Part shown: one piece after another, positions 33,301 to 45,853 of the stretch | Numbering within the stretch: the first letter of the stretch is position 1 | How the letters are laid out: every line of letters begins with the position of its first letter | Source: Vermamoeba vermiformis | Lineage: Eukaryota > Tubulinea > Echinamoebida | DNA length: 64,000 nt | Direction: 5' to 3' | Assembly: GCA_045837725.1 (NCBI GenBank) | Contig: JBEWZL010000011.1 | Location: 62,001-126,000, forward strand | Notes under the pieces: generated by a model | Database searches by the model: none | Seen by the model: the letters and a program-made list of their open reading frames with translations, nothing else | Told to the model about the DNA's origin: nothing | Program-made: the position numbers and the translations under genes

Positions 33301-36300
33301 TGCGATGTCAGTGGGAACTTGTCAATCGCAACAAGTCTTGTTGGTACCATGTATTGAGGAAGTTTTGTCTTCAGTTCGCCAAGCACCATTGTCAGTTGTG
33401 ACACCTTCGATTCGTTGTTGATTGATGAATCGAACTCGACAAAGCCAACCAAGCATTGATCTCGTTGTTCTGACTTGTGAACGACAACACTTGACATCTT
33501 CACACCTGAGCATCCAAGAATTGCTGACTCGATCTCACCACACTCGATGCGGTACCCACGAAGCTTGATCTGATTGTCTGCACGACCCAAGAAGTGAATC
33601 TCGCCTGATGGAAGATACTTTGCCAAGTCTCCACTTGCATACAATCGCTTTCCCTCAGCATAAGGATGGTCCACGAACTTTGCTTGTGTTTGTTGAGGAT
33701 TGTTTGCGTACCCAAGAGCCAAGCAGTCACCACCAATGTACAACTGTCCTGTCACTCCAACTGGCACGATGTTACGATCTTCACCAAGGATTAACAGCTC
33801 GCTGTTGCGGATTGGTGCACCAATGGGAACGACATCATTTGCTGATCGTGTTTCAGGAAGTGTATTGCAGTCGTAGTAACTGCAAAGAACACATGCTTCA
33901 GTGGGCCCATAGTTGTTGATCACTCGTACTGATGGAAGTGATTTCTTTGTTCTGTCAACGAGCTTGACGTACAATGCTTCACCACCACATCCGACAAGTT
34001 GAACTGAACTGAACTTTGACTTTTCTGATGCGTTGATGTCAAAATAGTCCAAGATCATTGAAAGCATTGATGGAACCATCAAGATTGTTGTCACTTTGAA
34101 CGAGTGTGCTGTGTCGATGATGTATTGTGGATCTTTGTTGCCGAACGGTTTCGAGATCACCAATGGGCAGCCACGAGAGATACTCATCACAACATCATGC
34201 AAATGTGCATCGAAACTGAATTCGAACAGTGCCAAACATGCTCCTTGAACAGCATTAAAGCTCGATGACATTTCGTTGGCCAAGTTGCTCAATGCGATGT
34301 GAGGAACAACGACTCCTTTGGGTTTGCCTGTTGTTCCTGATGTGAAGATCATGTAGCATGGATCGAGTGCTCCAATCACTGGCAAGTTCACTTCCACTGG
34401 TTTCATCACTTCGTCCAACGAGATGACTAACGGCTTGACTGTCGTGATGTCCTTCAGCAAATCGATCTTGTTTTGTTGAGTGATCACAACACTCGCTCGT
34501 GCATCAGTCAGAATGCCTTTGATGCGTTCAATTGGATCTGAGCTGTTGAGAGGCAAGTAGACACATCCTGCACTCATGATGCCAAGCATCGATGTCGTGT
34601 AAACAACTGATCGATCCATGAGCACTGCAACAACTTGATGTTTGCCTGTCACGTGACTTTGAATCATCTTTGCAATTCCACGTGCTGCTGTTGAGAGTTG
34701 TTTGAACGTCAACGAAGTGTCTTTGTCTGCAACTGCGAGATTATTGCTGCGGTCTGGCAATGAGCCAAAGTTCATCACTCGTGCAAACATCGGAATAAAT
34801 GGTCCTACAATTTCGTCAGTACTGAAAAGTGTGGTTTACTAATGTGATCTTACCTCTTCTGGTAGGACCTCGACCACGAGTCACAAGTGACTTGCCACTC
34901 ATACGAATAATCTCGTTCACTTTTGCGTCAGCATTTGACTTGACCAACAGCGAGAGCAAGTTGAGAAGATCACTCTCGATTTGTTCGATCAGATCTTGTT
35001 TGTAAAGATCGGTGTTGTATTTGATGTTCAGAATCACTCCGTTGTTCAGTGTCACAAACCATGCTGTCAAATCTGTCATGCCTGCTTGCATGTAGTGAGG
35101 ATAGATGCGCTCTTTCATCACGAGTTCTTTTGTTGCAAGCTTGGGCAGCGAAGGCATATGGTAGTAGTTCACTTCGATTTGAAACAACGGACTTTGACCT
35201 TGTGCAGTGACGATCTTCTTCGTGTCCAAGATGTCTTTGATCAGTGCTGATGCTGGATACTCTTCGTTCTTCTTGCACGAGTCAACTGACTTCTTCAGCG
35301 ATGAAACGAAGTCTTTCAGACTCAATTCATGATCGACTTCCACACGAACTGGCATTGCATTCGATGTGAAGATGGTTGCATCGAGCCAGTCTTCCTTTCT
35401 GCAATGAAACGCTGTGCCAAGATTGAACTTGTTTTGTTGACTGTAGCGAGACACCACGATTGACCATGCTGCTGCAAGCAAGTGGAAGCGAGTGCTGCCG
35501 AGTTCACTTGACTTGTTCTTCAGTCCTTCCCAAAGCGACGATTCGAGTTTGACGATGCGTTCAGCACCATTGAATGTTGGTGCACCTCCTCGAGGCATGC
35601 TTGTCAGCATGTCCAAGCGATGATCGAACTCTCCCGAGGCAATCTTCGATGTCCAGAAGTCTTTCATTGCATTATTTGTTTGTGCGAGTTGTGTCTGACA
35701 TGCATTGAAGTGAAGCATCACATCGACTGCTGATGGACGAAGAGCGTGAGTGAGTTGCCAGAAGAAGTTGTCTTCGCGGGTGTAGAACTGTATCACGCGG
35801 GTAGGCAGCGCAAATCCGGAGAAACCATCGCTTGCCAAGTGATGAATGGTGACATGTACGGCTGTTGTGTTTGTATTTGCAATAGGGTAGATGTGAACCT
35901 TCAACAATCCGTTTGGCTCCGAAAGAATAAATGGAACTTTAGTACTCGCGGCGATCGCGGCCATTAGCTCTTCTTCTTTGACAGGCTCGTGCACGAAGAT
36001 TGATTTCTCAGCCATTGATCGCACAACACTGGAGCTTGCAATAACTGCGGTCTCGTTGTCTTTCAGTGTCATTGTGCAACTTGGGTGTTGAATTAGCACC
36101 ATTTGAACAGCATCGATCAGCTTGGCCTTGTCGACGACACCAGTGACGCGCACAATATCGGTGATGTTGTAGATTGACGATGATGGGTAGCGCTGTTGGT
36201 GAAGTGCAATCATCTTCTGGTTGATGTTCAGTGGTACTTCTCGCGAGTCTATTGTTGTCAAGTCAATGTTAGTAATCGCTCCTGTGAAACAAGTTCAAAC

Positions 36301-37791
36301 ATTCTTACCGAATTCAAATGATGGAGGTTTCGTTGTGTCCACTTGAATCTCATGTGACTCTGATGTGCTCGAGACAACAAACAACGACCGACTGTTGAGA
36401 CTTGTTGTTGGTGAGAACAAAGTTGATGGTCGAACGAAGTAAAGGAAGATCGATTGGTCTGCCAACCAAGAAGTCGATCATTGCATCGAACATGGGTGTT
36501 CCCATCGATGGCACCATGCGCACTTGACACACCAACGACTTGCCTGTCACACATCCGTCGAATGGTGACACGAGTGGAATCTTCAAGAGTCGTTCTGAAG
36601 GAAAGCTTGAGTTGCGGCTGATGAAGCCTTGAAGTCTCATCAACACGGGTGGCAGCTCTTCCATCATCAGTGTTGAAAAATCCGGTGTTGTTGGGTGCGG
36701 AAAGTCGACGATTAAAGCCGTTGGAAGGTCGTCGGAATGTTTCAACAGTTCTGTTAATTGACGAGTTAGACAATAAGAAATTAATCCGAATTTCTATTTA
36801 TACTTACTTGCAACGATGGTTTTACTGTAGTTTTGTTGAATGTACGCTGTTAGTTTTGGAAGATTTGAAGCAGGTCCTTTGACAACAAGAGTGTTCGTGT
36901 CAAGAATGACTGGAACTGAAGACGACGAGTCTGACATTCGACTCGCTGTCAGAATTTGCGGCCTTGACGCTCCTGTAACGATAAATGATGCTCCTTTTGA
37001 TGGCCAAGAGCCGCGTCCTATTAGATGCACATTAGATTTTTAGCAGATACTCAACGACAGTCCCGATTTAGAATCATTGCTGTGACTCAAAAATTGCAAT
37101 GTAAAACGTAACAAATTAACTTACGTTCCAATAATACTGCTACTTCGACTAATGTAATCAATGCTGCGACGGTGCTTGAAGAAAGTTCTTCGTCTGTCTC
37201 TGCAGATGCAATAATAAACTGAGCCAAATAGCTTGATAACGACAGTCCTGATGCGCCGACCAGTTGTTGTCTGAAGTCTTTGAGACTTGGGAGGGGTTGT
37301 TGTGATTGACGGGCATCCAAAAAGATACTCATGATCTGCACGAGTTCGCGAGAGAAAATCAACGCCAGAGTCTTATTGCTCGAAGGAGACCCTATATTTC
37401 GTTGCGTGAGTACTATTTGTGCAGAAAGTAAATTTGGAAGCTATTTTCGAAACGCAATCTTTTCAGCAACATTTACATGCTTGGCGAAGAAATTAGCCAG
37501 CAATTTAAATTGAATTGAATACGTGATTGTATCTTGACTAATGAAAATATTAAAAGTTACGTGTACTGGATTGCAATTTAAAGTCAGGTTGCTTTTACCT
37601 TCAAGTTCGTTGATAACTGTTTGGATCGCGTTCTGTACCAATGTATCGCCAGAGCACTCTTGAAGATACTCTTGAAGACTTGACACTATGCTACTGACTG
37701 GAAGTCCGGATGATACCAAGGTACGGCCAGATGACTGACGTGAAATGACCGAGCCATCGAGTTGGATCGCGTTTGGTGAAAAGGAAAACAT
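30375..37791 (-). CDS. Single-module NRPS, copy B (intact, about 2,300 residues)
   Basis: Six exons. Exon 1 (ATG 37791) to exon 4 encode the unrecognised N-terminal ~370 residues. The condensation domain (about 36284-34853) carries IHHLASDGFSGF. Its end, TRGRGPTRRG, joins in frame across a 45-base intron to GPFIPMFARVMNFG. From there one 4.4 kb exon holds adenylation, carrier (DLGGSSLHAF), thioesterase (AGYCFGG, Cys nucleophile) and the Acg-type FMN oxidoreductase (MAPSGHNVQPWKIF) to TAA at 30375. The Asp in FDAHLHDV, which binds the substrate amino group, is kept, so an alpha-amino acid is likely. No epimerase or second module is seen. One product release per amino acid is expected, with the partner loaded by the C domain. 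Intron 1 is 206 bases here against 53 in copy A. Confidence 0.9.
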
Positions 37792-38707
37792 CTTCTCTTG
37801 TGGCGATTCGCTCGTTTGAAAGTTGTCGAATAAATTCACGTTTCGGTCTGCTACTGCGACTTCAACGGACGAAAATGAAGCTGTTTTGCGATGTGGCGTT
37901 TTACCGAGAAACTCTTGTCGAAATGGCGGTCTCGTGCAGGTGACGCGGAAGTCCCGTTCATTTGTAGCATTGCAATCCTCGCTGCATTTTATCCATGGAA
38001 AATCCGAGTTTTCGCTCTAGAATTCCCTTTCACGGCCTTGTGTCACATCTACCGCGGTTCTGGTACATGAAGGAGACTGCCATTTCGGACAAGATTCTCT
38101 CTATGTTTAGGGTCCTGCTTCGTGGCATAACAGTAATTTGATATTGGGTATGCTTAATTCCACGCGCGGGCCCCGTTGTTGGGAGTTCGAATTGATCCGA
38201 TTAGATTCGTTGGATCTGCAGAATTTGGTCGTTGCTGCTGTTGTAACTGATTCTACTACCGTGCCAAATGCTGCAAATGCCGTCGGGATGCAAAAATAAG
38301 CGTACAGTCTCGTCGGTCCCGTTCCTTGTAGCATCGAAATCTCCGAAGGTTCAACATCGTGGTTTGTCCGTTCATCCGCATCAATCCGCATTGCGAACTC
38401 AGTGCCATAAACCTATGTTAATGAAATCGTTAGCTAAATATTGTTCGAATACGCACGAAAATCGTAGATTTCGGGTTTCACCAGCATTTTGTCACATCCG
38501 ACGTGACTAAATGCTTCAACCGCATAAAATTAATAAACTAAAATTAGCCATCTTAAAATAACCAATATTAGTATCCCTTCCAAATTGCTACGAGGACCAC
38601 TTCGCAATTAGTTAGATAGAGATCTTCGATGTCGCAAGCATCAAAAAAAATTGGACTTAATAAAAAGGTAAATAATTTAATATTTCTAATGACCTTTAGA
38701 CGACTTT
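37792..38707. other. Duplicated NRPS upstream region
   Basis: The part up to about 38400 matches the copy A upstream spacer in patches. A minus-strand open frame at 38391-38107 (LQGTGPTRLYAYFC) aligns with a similar but out-of-register stretch upstream of copy A, so it might be a remnant of a shared 5' exon. From 38400 on I see only A/T-rich sequence and a short plus-strand ATG (MSQASKKIGLNKK at about 38630) that I cannot connect to anything. Confidence 0.4.
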
Positions 38708-38948
38708 TTATTTTGTTTTTTCGGGTGCGCAAATCCTTTTTGCCGATCGCAGATCAGAACAAATTACCAATTAATTTTAAAATTTGAGGCTCAATTAATA
38801 TGCATTGTATTCTCACTTACCAAGGCCAGCCAATTCGCACCCAGGCTTTGTCAAAGTTCTTCTCGAACTGCTTATCGGGATCCTTTAACCAAGGCTGTAC
38901 ATAGCAATGTACAAATAGAATTTCGGTATTTCCGTGTAATGGTTGCAT
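38708..38948 (-). CDS. Small two-exon hypothetical protein
   Basis: Exon 1 (38948-38821) encodes MQPLHGNTEILFVHCYVQPW then an acidic-basic stretch ending AWVRIGWPW. A GTAAG donor and an AG acceptor at 38736 add ICAPEKTK and a stop at 38708. About 51 residues, Trp-rich and polar. The exon has good coding character and a strong donor, but the family is not recognised and the second exon is uncertain. Small subunits of mitochondrial complexes have this sort of size; that is only a suggestion. Its start faces the RhoGAP gene 112 bases away. Confidence 0.4.
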
Positions 38949-39060
38949 TACTTAATTAGTAGTGTTGCTGAGTCGAAGCAAACAGAGAAAATTTTGTGCT
39001 GCACATTTTTAAATTTACGTAACGCCCTCCAAAGACAACCACAAGCTTTGAAGTTAAACC

Positions 39061-41936
39061 ATGCGTAAGTATTCCTAATATTGAATAGTAATTCCCACGT
39101 GCTTTCTGTTGTTATACCTTAAAGTATACAAACTTTTTTGCCTTCCGGCTTCTGCCGACATCCAAAAAATCTTAAACAAAATCTAATTTAAATTTCTTGA
39201 TTTATCACTTAAAGGGCACGTTATTTACGAATCATATTGTTGCCATAGCAATTTTTTAAATTTCTAAATTTAAATTTTTGTGAAAGTCAAAAAAGAAAAG
39301 AGCGTTGTCAAGAGCTCCCTCGAAGACTACCTTAAAGAGATTAAAGAAGACGCACATAAGTATCTCGTCATATGGATCTATCACTCTGACGCTAGTTTTC
39401 TGCATCTGTCCGAAATGATAGACGCAGATCTGAAGAAAAACCCCAAGAATCGAACTTCATTAATCAAAGTTGACTATACCGAGTTTATGAAGAGTGGTAT
39501 CAAGAAAGTAGAAGACTTAGTGTCCTCTTCAGCATCAACTAAGAGCGCATCTTCTCGTGTACGCCTTGTCTTGCAATTGACCGAGTTAAATCCACCAGAA
39601 CCTATCTTAGAGCTCATAGATAGAATGGTGGACTTGAAAATGACCGCTGTACCACTCAACGTAACCACTCCAAGCCCGTTTACGAAAGATCCTACTTTGA
39701 TCCGTCCTCTGCATCTGAAAGCCAAAGAAGCGAATTTAGAGTACTTCAACGTTGCACGAGAGCACTTCAGAATTGATCGATATTGCATGTTCCCTTTCTT
39801 GCTTTGGGTAAGCAGATCTGCTTCCGTTCGGTTGCAGTAAGCACTTTTGACTTACTTTATTTCGGTCTATTAGGTCAATTTGACTGGCGGCAAACCTAAC
39901 AACGACTACTTTGAAAATCAATTCAAGAATCGTGGTGTCGTCATCACTCAAAAGAATACCAGAGAAGAAGTACGTGCCGACATCCGGATGTCGTAAACAC
40001 AAAGACTAATGTCGTTCATTTGCGCAGATGGCCAAGTGGCTTAGTGTCAACACTCACTTGAAAGAAAACCCGCTTTTCCGTATTGCAGTTGACATCACAA
40101 TCGGTGGTAATGAACAACACCTCGGAATTGTAAGTGCCACATCCACTTTTCTTGAAGCGTGCAATATTAACCTTGCAAATGTTAGGTGCAAGAAGTTCGC
40201 GAAGGCTTGTCGATGAACGCTCCTATTTTGATCTACTACACAGACAGCAAAGCTTTGAAGAACGAGATCTACGACTTCAATCGTGTCAAAGCCAGCACTG
40301 CCGCTGTAAGTAGAACTGTCAATAGAATTATACTCGTGCAAACAATTGACAATCTTCTCTATAGGAAGACATGCTCGACTTGGGTACTATGGGTACTCTA
40401 GAGTGGGCTGCGGACAATGAACAAGAGCACGCGAATCAACCCGTTGTCGAAGGCTATTTCAACGTCTATTCAGCATCGTGCGCGAATCTTGCACCAAAGG
40501 ACTTAAGTAAGTGTCAGATATATTACATTATTGATGGTATTAATAATGAATCTAGACGGCTTGAGCGACCCGTACATCATCTTCACGGTGAATGACACGA
40601 AGAAAAATTTCCGTACTAAAACCAAGATGAAAACTTTGCACCCTGTCTGGCCCACGCTCAAATGCAGCTTGTAAGTGACCCTCTTAGCCTAGGCTTCTTG
40701 CTCACTTTTGCCTTTTTAGGAAAGCGAACTCGAACAGTAAAGTCAGCGTAGAAGTGTGGGACTGGGATATGCTCTCAAGAGACGGTGCGTACATTAATTT
40801 AGCGTGTTGTCATTCGTGTCAAAAGTGTCAAAAGTGTCAAACTCTAACCTGAGCATTGCAGACTTCGAAGGACAAATCGAGATTGACTTGCAAACTATTT
40901 GCAACAAAATGCAGAAAGGAACGATTGAACGTACCTACGCTCTCAAGCCTAAGAAGAGCTCGACAGAGAACGTGACGGGCACAATCACGTTGAGCATGGG
41001 ATTCTCGACTGAGAGTCAAGACTTGGACGAGAAGCCAAAGAAAAAGTCACGTGCGACATCGGTTTCCAAGACGAGCGACAAGAAGGTGACGAAGCCTGAG
41101 AAAGAAGCTGGTCCTCGCAGACACTTCGGCTTACCTTTGCAAACATCGTTTGAGAACGCCAAAAAAGACAACATTTTGCACGTGACAAAGAAATGCATCA
41201 ACTATTTAATGAAGCATGGTAAGACAGCCCACCGCCTATTATCAAGTGCTATGTGAGCTAGTTGCTAATATCTTGCTTAGTGACGGAAGAAGGTATCATC
41301 AGAAAGACTGGCAACAAGACTTTTATGTTGCAGTTAGCAGCGCAAATTGACGACGGTGAGGACGTGAATTTCGACGAAGTTTTGGAGCCTCACGATATCA
41401 ACTCGCTTATGAAAGTAAGTTGCAATGTACATAGCCGAGACCCATTATAGTTATAACACTTTATTTATAGTACTACTTCTCGTCGTTGCCCGATCGATTG
41501 TTCCCAGTCGCATTGTTCCCCGAACTTCGCGCCATTAACGTCAATACAGCTGAAGGCAAAGCTGAATTTGAAAAGGTTTGGAACAAACTACCTGCCGAGA
41601 ATAAGGTAATCATCATAGAATAGCGCTTTACTGGAAAAGCCAACTTTGGATCTGGTGCGATCTAGATCCGGATCAGCAATCTTACTGACTTTCCAAATTT
41701 TTACTAGGAAGTCTTCCTTGACTTAAGCCCTTTAGTCAACAAGGTCGCACAAAACACTGAGATGAATTTGATGACAATGGCTACCTTGCAAATCGTCTTG
41801 GCACCTACGCTCATCATTCCTGAAGACGTTCAAGACAATATGGAAGAATTTGGTCGAGCCTCTAAGGACATTTCAGATACGTTCCATTACATGTTTGAAA
41901 CTTTCTTACCAAGCAAAGCTAACTAAGCGAAGTCTG
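39061..41936 (+). CDS. C2-RhoGAP protein
   Basis: A tiny first exon (ATGC at 39061-39064) with a GTAAGT donor joins a 222-base intron to LKKEKSVVKSSLEDYL; the downstream frame has no better ATG. The N-terminal ~330 residues are a novel globular region with helices and strands (HKYLVIWIYHSDASF; RVRLVLQLTELNPPEPI). Then a C2 domain: FNVYSASCANLAPKDL, GLSDPYIIFTVND, VEVWDWDMLSRDDF. After a Lys-rich linker comes RhoGAP: FGLPLQTSFEN, GIIRKTGNKTFM (Arg finger), INSLMKYYFSSLPDRLFP and NLMTMATLQIVLAPTL. It should turn off Rho-family GTPases, with C2 directing it to lipid membranes, so it probably shapes actin. Two C2 loop Asp pairs are present, so calcium dependence is possible. The intron at about 41608-41707 carries GATCCGGATC. 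Confidence 0.8.
41665..41674. promoter_or_regulatory. Intronic GATCCGGATC palindrome (RhoGAP gene)
   Basis: The 10-base palindrome lies inside an intron and is preceded by GGATCTGGTGCGATCTA, so there are four GATC units within about 28 bases. The function is unknown. Identical palindromes occur in introns at 44653 and 60527. Confidence 0.7.
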
Positions 41937-42196
41937 CAATTAATTTGAACGATAAATTAGTATGGTTTATTATCCCTGCTAACTCTCTAATACGAACTAT
42001 TCAATCAATGCACGCAACTTATTCGTACAGGGCATGTTCATATGACTCGAGATGAAAAGTGAAGTGCAAGACTGCTCGCCTAACAAGAAAATCCAAACCA
42101 AAATTTTGCTCTTTTAAGCAATGCTAAGTAGAAACGTAGTGAACTGACTCCGTAAGTCAGAATTCTTTATAATTCTACACGCCATTCGAACAAACG

Positions 42197-43054
42197 TTAA
42201 TGCTTTTCGGGAGCATCATCGAAGTCAGTGGAAGTGATGATGTCCTTGTAGGTATCGAAGTCCGCGGATAATTGTGCAATGCTGCGTTGAATATTTTGAA
42301 GCGAATCTTTGCCGAGAGGAATGTGCAAAGGAGGCTTTTCTAATGCAAGAATCTTCTCAATCGCAATGGCCATTTTTGCTGGATCTCCAGGTGCTTGGCT
42401 GGCACTTGCTCCAATATGAGCCAAGATCTGCTTCACCATGTCATAGCCGTCCAGGTCCTCTGGCTTAGGCATCGTTGAGTTCTCTCCGATCTTGCTTCTG
42501 AACATGCCAGGCTCAACAATGATGACACGAATGCCATGCGGACCGACCTCTAGTGCCAGGGCCTCAGAAAAGCCCTCGAGTGCAAACTTGCTAGCGCTGT
42601 AGGCGCCCGTGGAAGGAAACGAAATTCTTCCAACTGTCGAGCTGATTTGAACAATCGTGCCGCTCTTCTGTTTGCGCATCGTGGGAAGCACTGCTTGGGT
42701 CATAAACACTGCGCCATAGAAGTTTGTCTCCATAAGGCGACGGATGTCTTCTTCTTTGAAATTCTCTACAACGTTCACGATTGTAAACCCAGCGTTGTTA
42801 ATCAAGACGTCGATTTTTCCAAATTTTTCGAGAGTTTTGGAAACTGCGCTCTCGATCGATGCGCGATCTGTCACATCCGTCTTCAAAGCAAGAGCTGTTC
42901 GTGGAAATCTCTTCTCAAATTCAGAAATTTTCGAAACATCTCGGGCAGTTGCTACTACGTGGTGGCCAGCGTTCAAGAAATGTTCAACTAGGGCAAATCC
43001 AAGGCCGCTAGAGCATCCAGTAATGAGAAAAACTTGCTTCGTTGAGGTTGACAT
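42197..43054 (-). CDS. Short-chain dehydrogenase/reductase
   Basis: A single exon of 285 residues. The cofactor site TGCSSGLG is at residues 13-20, NNAG near 88, and the catalytic Ser (IVQISSTVG) and YSASK follow in order. After DVSKI the fold proceeds as in classical SDRs of about 280 residues, such as bacterial and fungal oxidoreductases acting on small alcohols or ketones. An Ala-Arg (TARD) after the second strand suggests NADP(H). It has no intron, unlike nearly every other gene here, which may mean transfer from bacteria or a retrocopy. No targeting signal is seen. Substrate unknown. Confidence 0.9.
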   Translation of the reverse strand: MSTSTKQVFLITGCSSGLGFALVEHFLNAGHHVVATARDVSKISEFEKRFPRTALALKTDVTDRASIESAVSKTLEKFGKIDVLINNAGFTIVNVVENFKEEDIRRLMETNFYGAVFMTQAVLPTMRKQKSGTIVQISSTVGRISFPSTGAYSASKFALEGFSEALALEVGPHGIRVIIVEPGMFRSKIGENSTMPKPEDLDGYDMVKQILAHIGASASQAPGDPAKMAIAIEKILALEKPPLHIPLGKDSLQNIQRSIAQLSADFDTYKDIITSTDFDDAPEKH

Positions 43055-43131
43055 GATGTTGTTTAGGGTAATAGTAAAATGTGCATTGAATTTTTCAGAA
43101 TAAATATTTTACGGGAGCGGGATCACTTGCC

Positions 43132-43226
43132 TATTTTAGAAAAAAGCGGCGACGATTCACACGCCGGAGAAACGGAATGATTTCCTTAAGATCAATAATT
43201 TGACCATACTTTGGCCATGGAGCCAT
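43132..43226 (-). other. Possible tiny open frame, 31 codons
   Basis: The minus strand reads MAPWPKYGQIIDLKEIIPFL then an Arg-rich end RRVNRRRFFLK and TAG. Its composition is coding-like and basic, but it lacks splice sites or a known family, and it could be a leftover exon. Confidence 0.2.
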
Positions 43227-43341
43227 GCTTTGTGACTGCTAAATTGGGTAGAGGTCCGAAACAGTGATATTCAATTTCGGTGCATTATCTTGCAAAATAA
43301 TTTATTTAGTTCATTTGTTTTCTTATTCTTATTACACATGC

Positions 43342-45853
43342 TTAGCTAGATTCCTCAGCTAGATAATCTTTAAACACACGTCCTTCGGGCAATGTCAAGT
43401 CAACGACAATGTCCATGCCACCCAACACTCGCTTCACTGGCAAGTCAGCCACTGGTGCGTTAGCGTGAGGAATCAATTCCAAACGAGCAGGTCCTATTAA
43501 TCACCGGTTAATATTCGATTTAGTTTCAGGAGTAAAGTTTTTGCGTACCTTCCCATGCGCTATGTACTCGGATCTTGGAGTGTTCCAAAACGACCTAATG
43601 AACGGTGTATTTAGTAAGGACTCGTATATACGTAGAAGGTGTCTAGTACTTACCAATTGCGCAATTTCAGCATCACCGCGGACGTTAGGAATCAACTTGA
43701 GATTGATGTGAGGAGTGGTCATCCAACTGACAGCTTGGTTAATGTCCACGGCCTTGTGCTTGTACGGCATGGTTCCTGATGCTACCTATAATAAACAATA
43801 TTAGCTGCAAGCACGATAAAATGCCGATGTAAAATTATTCAGAAATTCTTTCTCGCCTCACAAAAACAGCCAGAACCACTTCTGATCCGTGTTTTATGAA
43901 CGCTTATTAAAGCTACCATGAACATTTTTGCTAATTCATATGATGTAAATGCACTGTACTTGCCTTCAACTGAGCGTAGTTCAAGTGACCGTTGATCGTG
44001 TCCTTGTTGACTTCGAAGATCGGATCTCCGAACTTGTGAGGCTCACCCCACACTTCACGACCAGCTGTAATGGCAGCTACAATAGTAGTCGATTAATATA
44101 TGCTATATTATGTAAATAGGTGTCGGCTGCAATGTACCTGAGCTGTTTACGAATGAATAGACGCCAAAGTTGTAAGCGTTTCCGTGCTCGTCTTCGCAAG
44201 GAATGAACATTTCAAATTTGCTGTAGTTGCCGAGACCGGTGCCGTGAGTGTTGATCCATTGGGCCACAACGATATTTTCCTTATTGGCGTACAAGCAGTC
44301 AGGCAAAAAGCTACACAAAAACATCTTAGGTCTCGCATCGTGAAGAGAAGTCATTTCCTTTTTAGGAAATGGATATCACGTGACATACTTGCGAAGGGCT
44401 TCAGGATCAGTCTCGTATTTGATAATGAAGTATTCTCGGTTGTTCAAGCTCACAGGACCCTTGCCGTAGCTAGCAGCAGGTGCGGGCATAGCGCACATGT
44501 TGAGAATTTTTTCACGAGACAAACGACCAGGTTCAGACTTGAAGACCTTGCCTGAGTCTCGCTCGACAATGTAGTCGTGGAGCACTTGACCATAAGGCAA
44601 AGTGATATCAGCTAAGAAATGTTTGCCGCCTAAAACATACGACAGCGCGTTAGATCCGGATCCAAAGATCGTTGAAAGTCTAAGGAATTCTTTGATTATA
44701 ATACACACCAAGAACTTTTTTGACGGGCAAATCAGCAGCAGGAGCATTAATGTGAGGCAACAAGTGCAATCTGGCTTGTGATTGCCAAGCTCCTTTCAAA
44801 CGAATGTTCGTCAAGTTGTAGCTAACAAGACGAGCGATCTAAAAAATATTAGAATTTCAATAAATTTGATAAATTATTCAACGTACTTTAGGCTTCCAGT
44901 TGACATCAGGAATGACCTTCAAATTGACTTGAGTCTTCGATAATGAATTCAAAGCCTCTTGTTCGGGAATAGGCTCGTTCTTATAAGTCATAGTACCAAC
45001 GGCGACTTCTTGATCCGCGTACCTGAGAATGACACGTGTCAACAAATGTCACAATTTATTTTTCACGGACGCGTTCAATTTTGTTTTAAATATCGGATAT
45101 TATGGTAATAATAATAAAACTTATATGAGCTTACTTAAGAGTACCAAAAATCGTGTCGCTATGAACGCCAAAGACGGGCTTGGCATATTTTTTAGGGAAA
45201 CCCCAGATCTCTCGACCAGCAGCAATAGGAGGCTCGCTAATAAGTATAATATAAGTACACTAATATGAACACATTTTTTAAAAGTCTGAAATTGTAAAAA
45301 TCTCGTTGTTTGAACGATTAGCTCAGAAAATTTACGGTGAATAAATTTGTGATTGAAATTAAACAAATGATTTACAGCTTATATCTGCCTTAAATGTATA
45401 TATAATGATATATATGACTTACCAATCCAAAAACATTTGAGCTGTATAGTTGACAGGTTTGCCCTCATAAGTGCACGGAATAACGGTTCCGGATTCAGTA
45501 TAGGCGCCGAAACCAGTCGAATCAGGCATATTAATCCATTCATATAGAACAATGTTGTCCTTATTAGGTTCTAATGGCTCAGGCACGGCAGCGCGAAGAG
45601 CGGCGGGATCTGTCTCGTACGAAATGATGAAGTATTCCCTGTTGATGAAGGTGTAGGGGCCATGAGGATATGATGGCGAGAAAATAGGCGTAGAAGGAGA
45701 TTTCACTATCTGCTCCTTGGTGACGCGACCCTTTCTAGCGGATTTGCCGTTCGAAACATTTCGGGATTGAATCCATAATGTTGGCAAACTGGCTTGAGAC
45801 TTCTTTAATATAATAGAAGAAGTTACTAACTTGGTAGTTAATTGCTTGAACAT
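43342..45853 (-). CDS. Two-domain acetoacetate decarboxylase-like protein, mitochondrial
   Basis: About ten exons from ATG at 45853 to TAA at 43342. A basic presequence ([20 protein letters not shown]) suggests mitochondria. Domain 1 runs from [18 protein letters not shown] through [14 protein letters not shown], the adjacent Lys-Lys of the decarboxylase site, to [17 protein letters not shown]. Domain 2 repeats the same order: [34 protein letters not shown], and [15 protein letters not shown]. In domain 2 the first Lys is His, so it may not form the Schiff base. The chain is therefore an internal duplication, perhaps with one active and one structural half. It would decarboxylate a beta-keto acid such as acetoacetate, or be a related lyase. 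An intron at 44631-44708 holds GATCCGGATC. Confidence 0.85.
44653..44662. promoter_or_regulatory. Intronic GATCCGGATC palindrome (decarboxylase-like gene)
   Basis: Perfect palindrome within the intron between the KVLG and GKHFLADI coding blocks, followed by AAAGATC. Function unknown; see the matching sites at 41665 and 60527. Confidence 0.7.

Noticed and set aside
22086-37791. Possibility that the NRPS genes are bacterial contamination
   Set aside because: They have spliceosomal introns in matching positions and are embedded among clear eukaryotic genes.
38628-38668. ATG with MSQASKKIGLNKK and a GT after it
   Set aside because: No acceptor or next exon continues it in frame; chance or UTR sequence.
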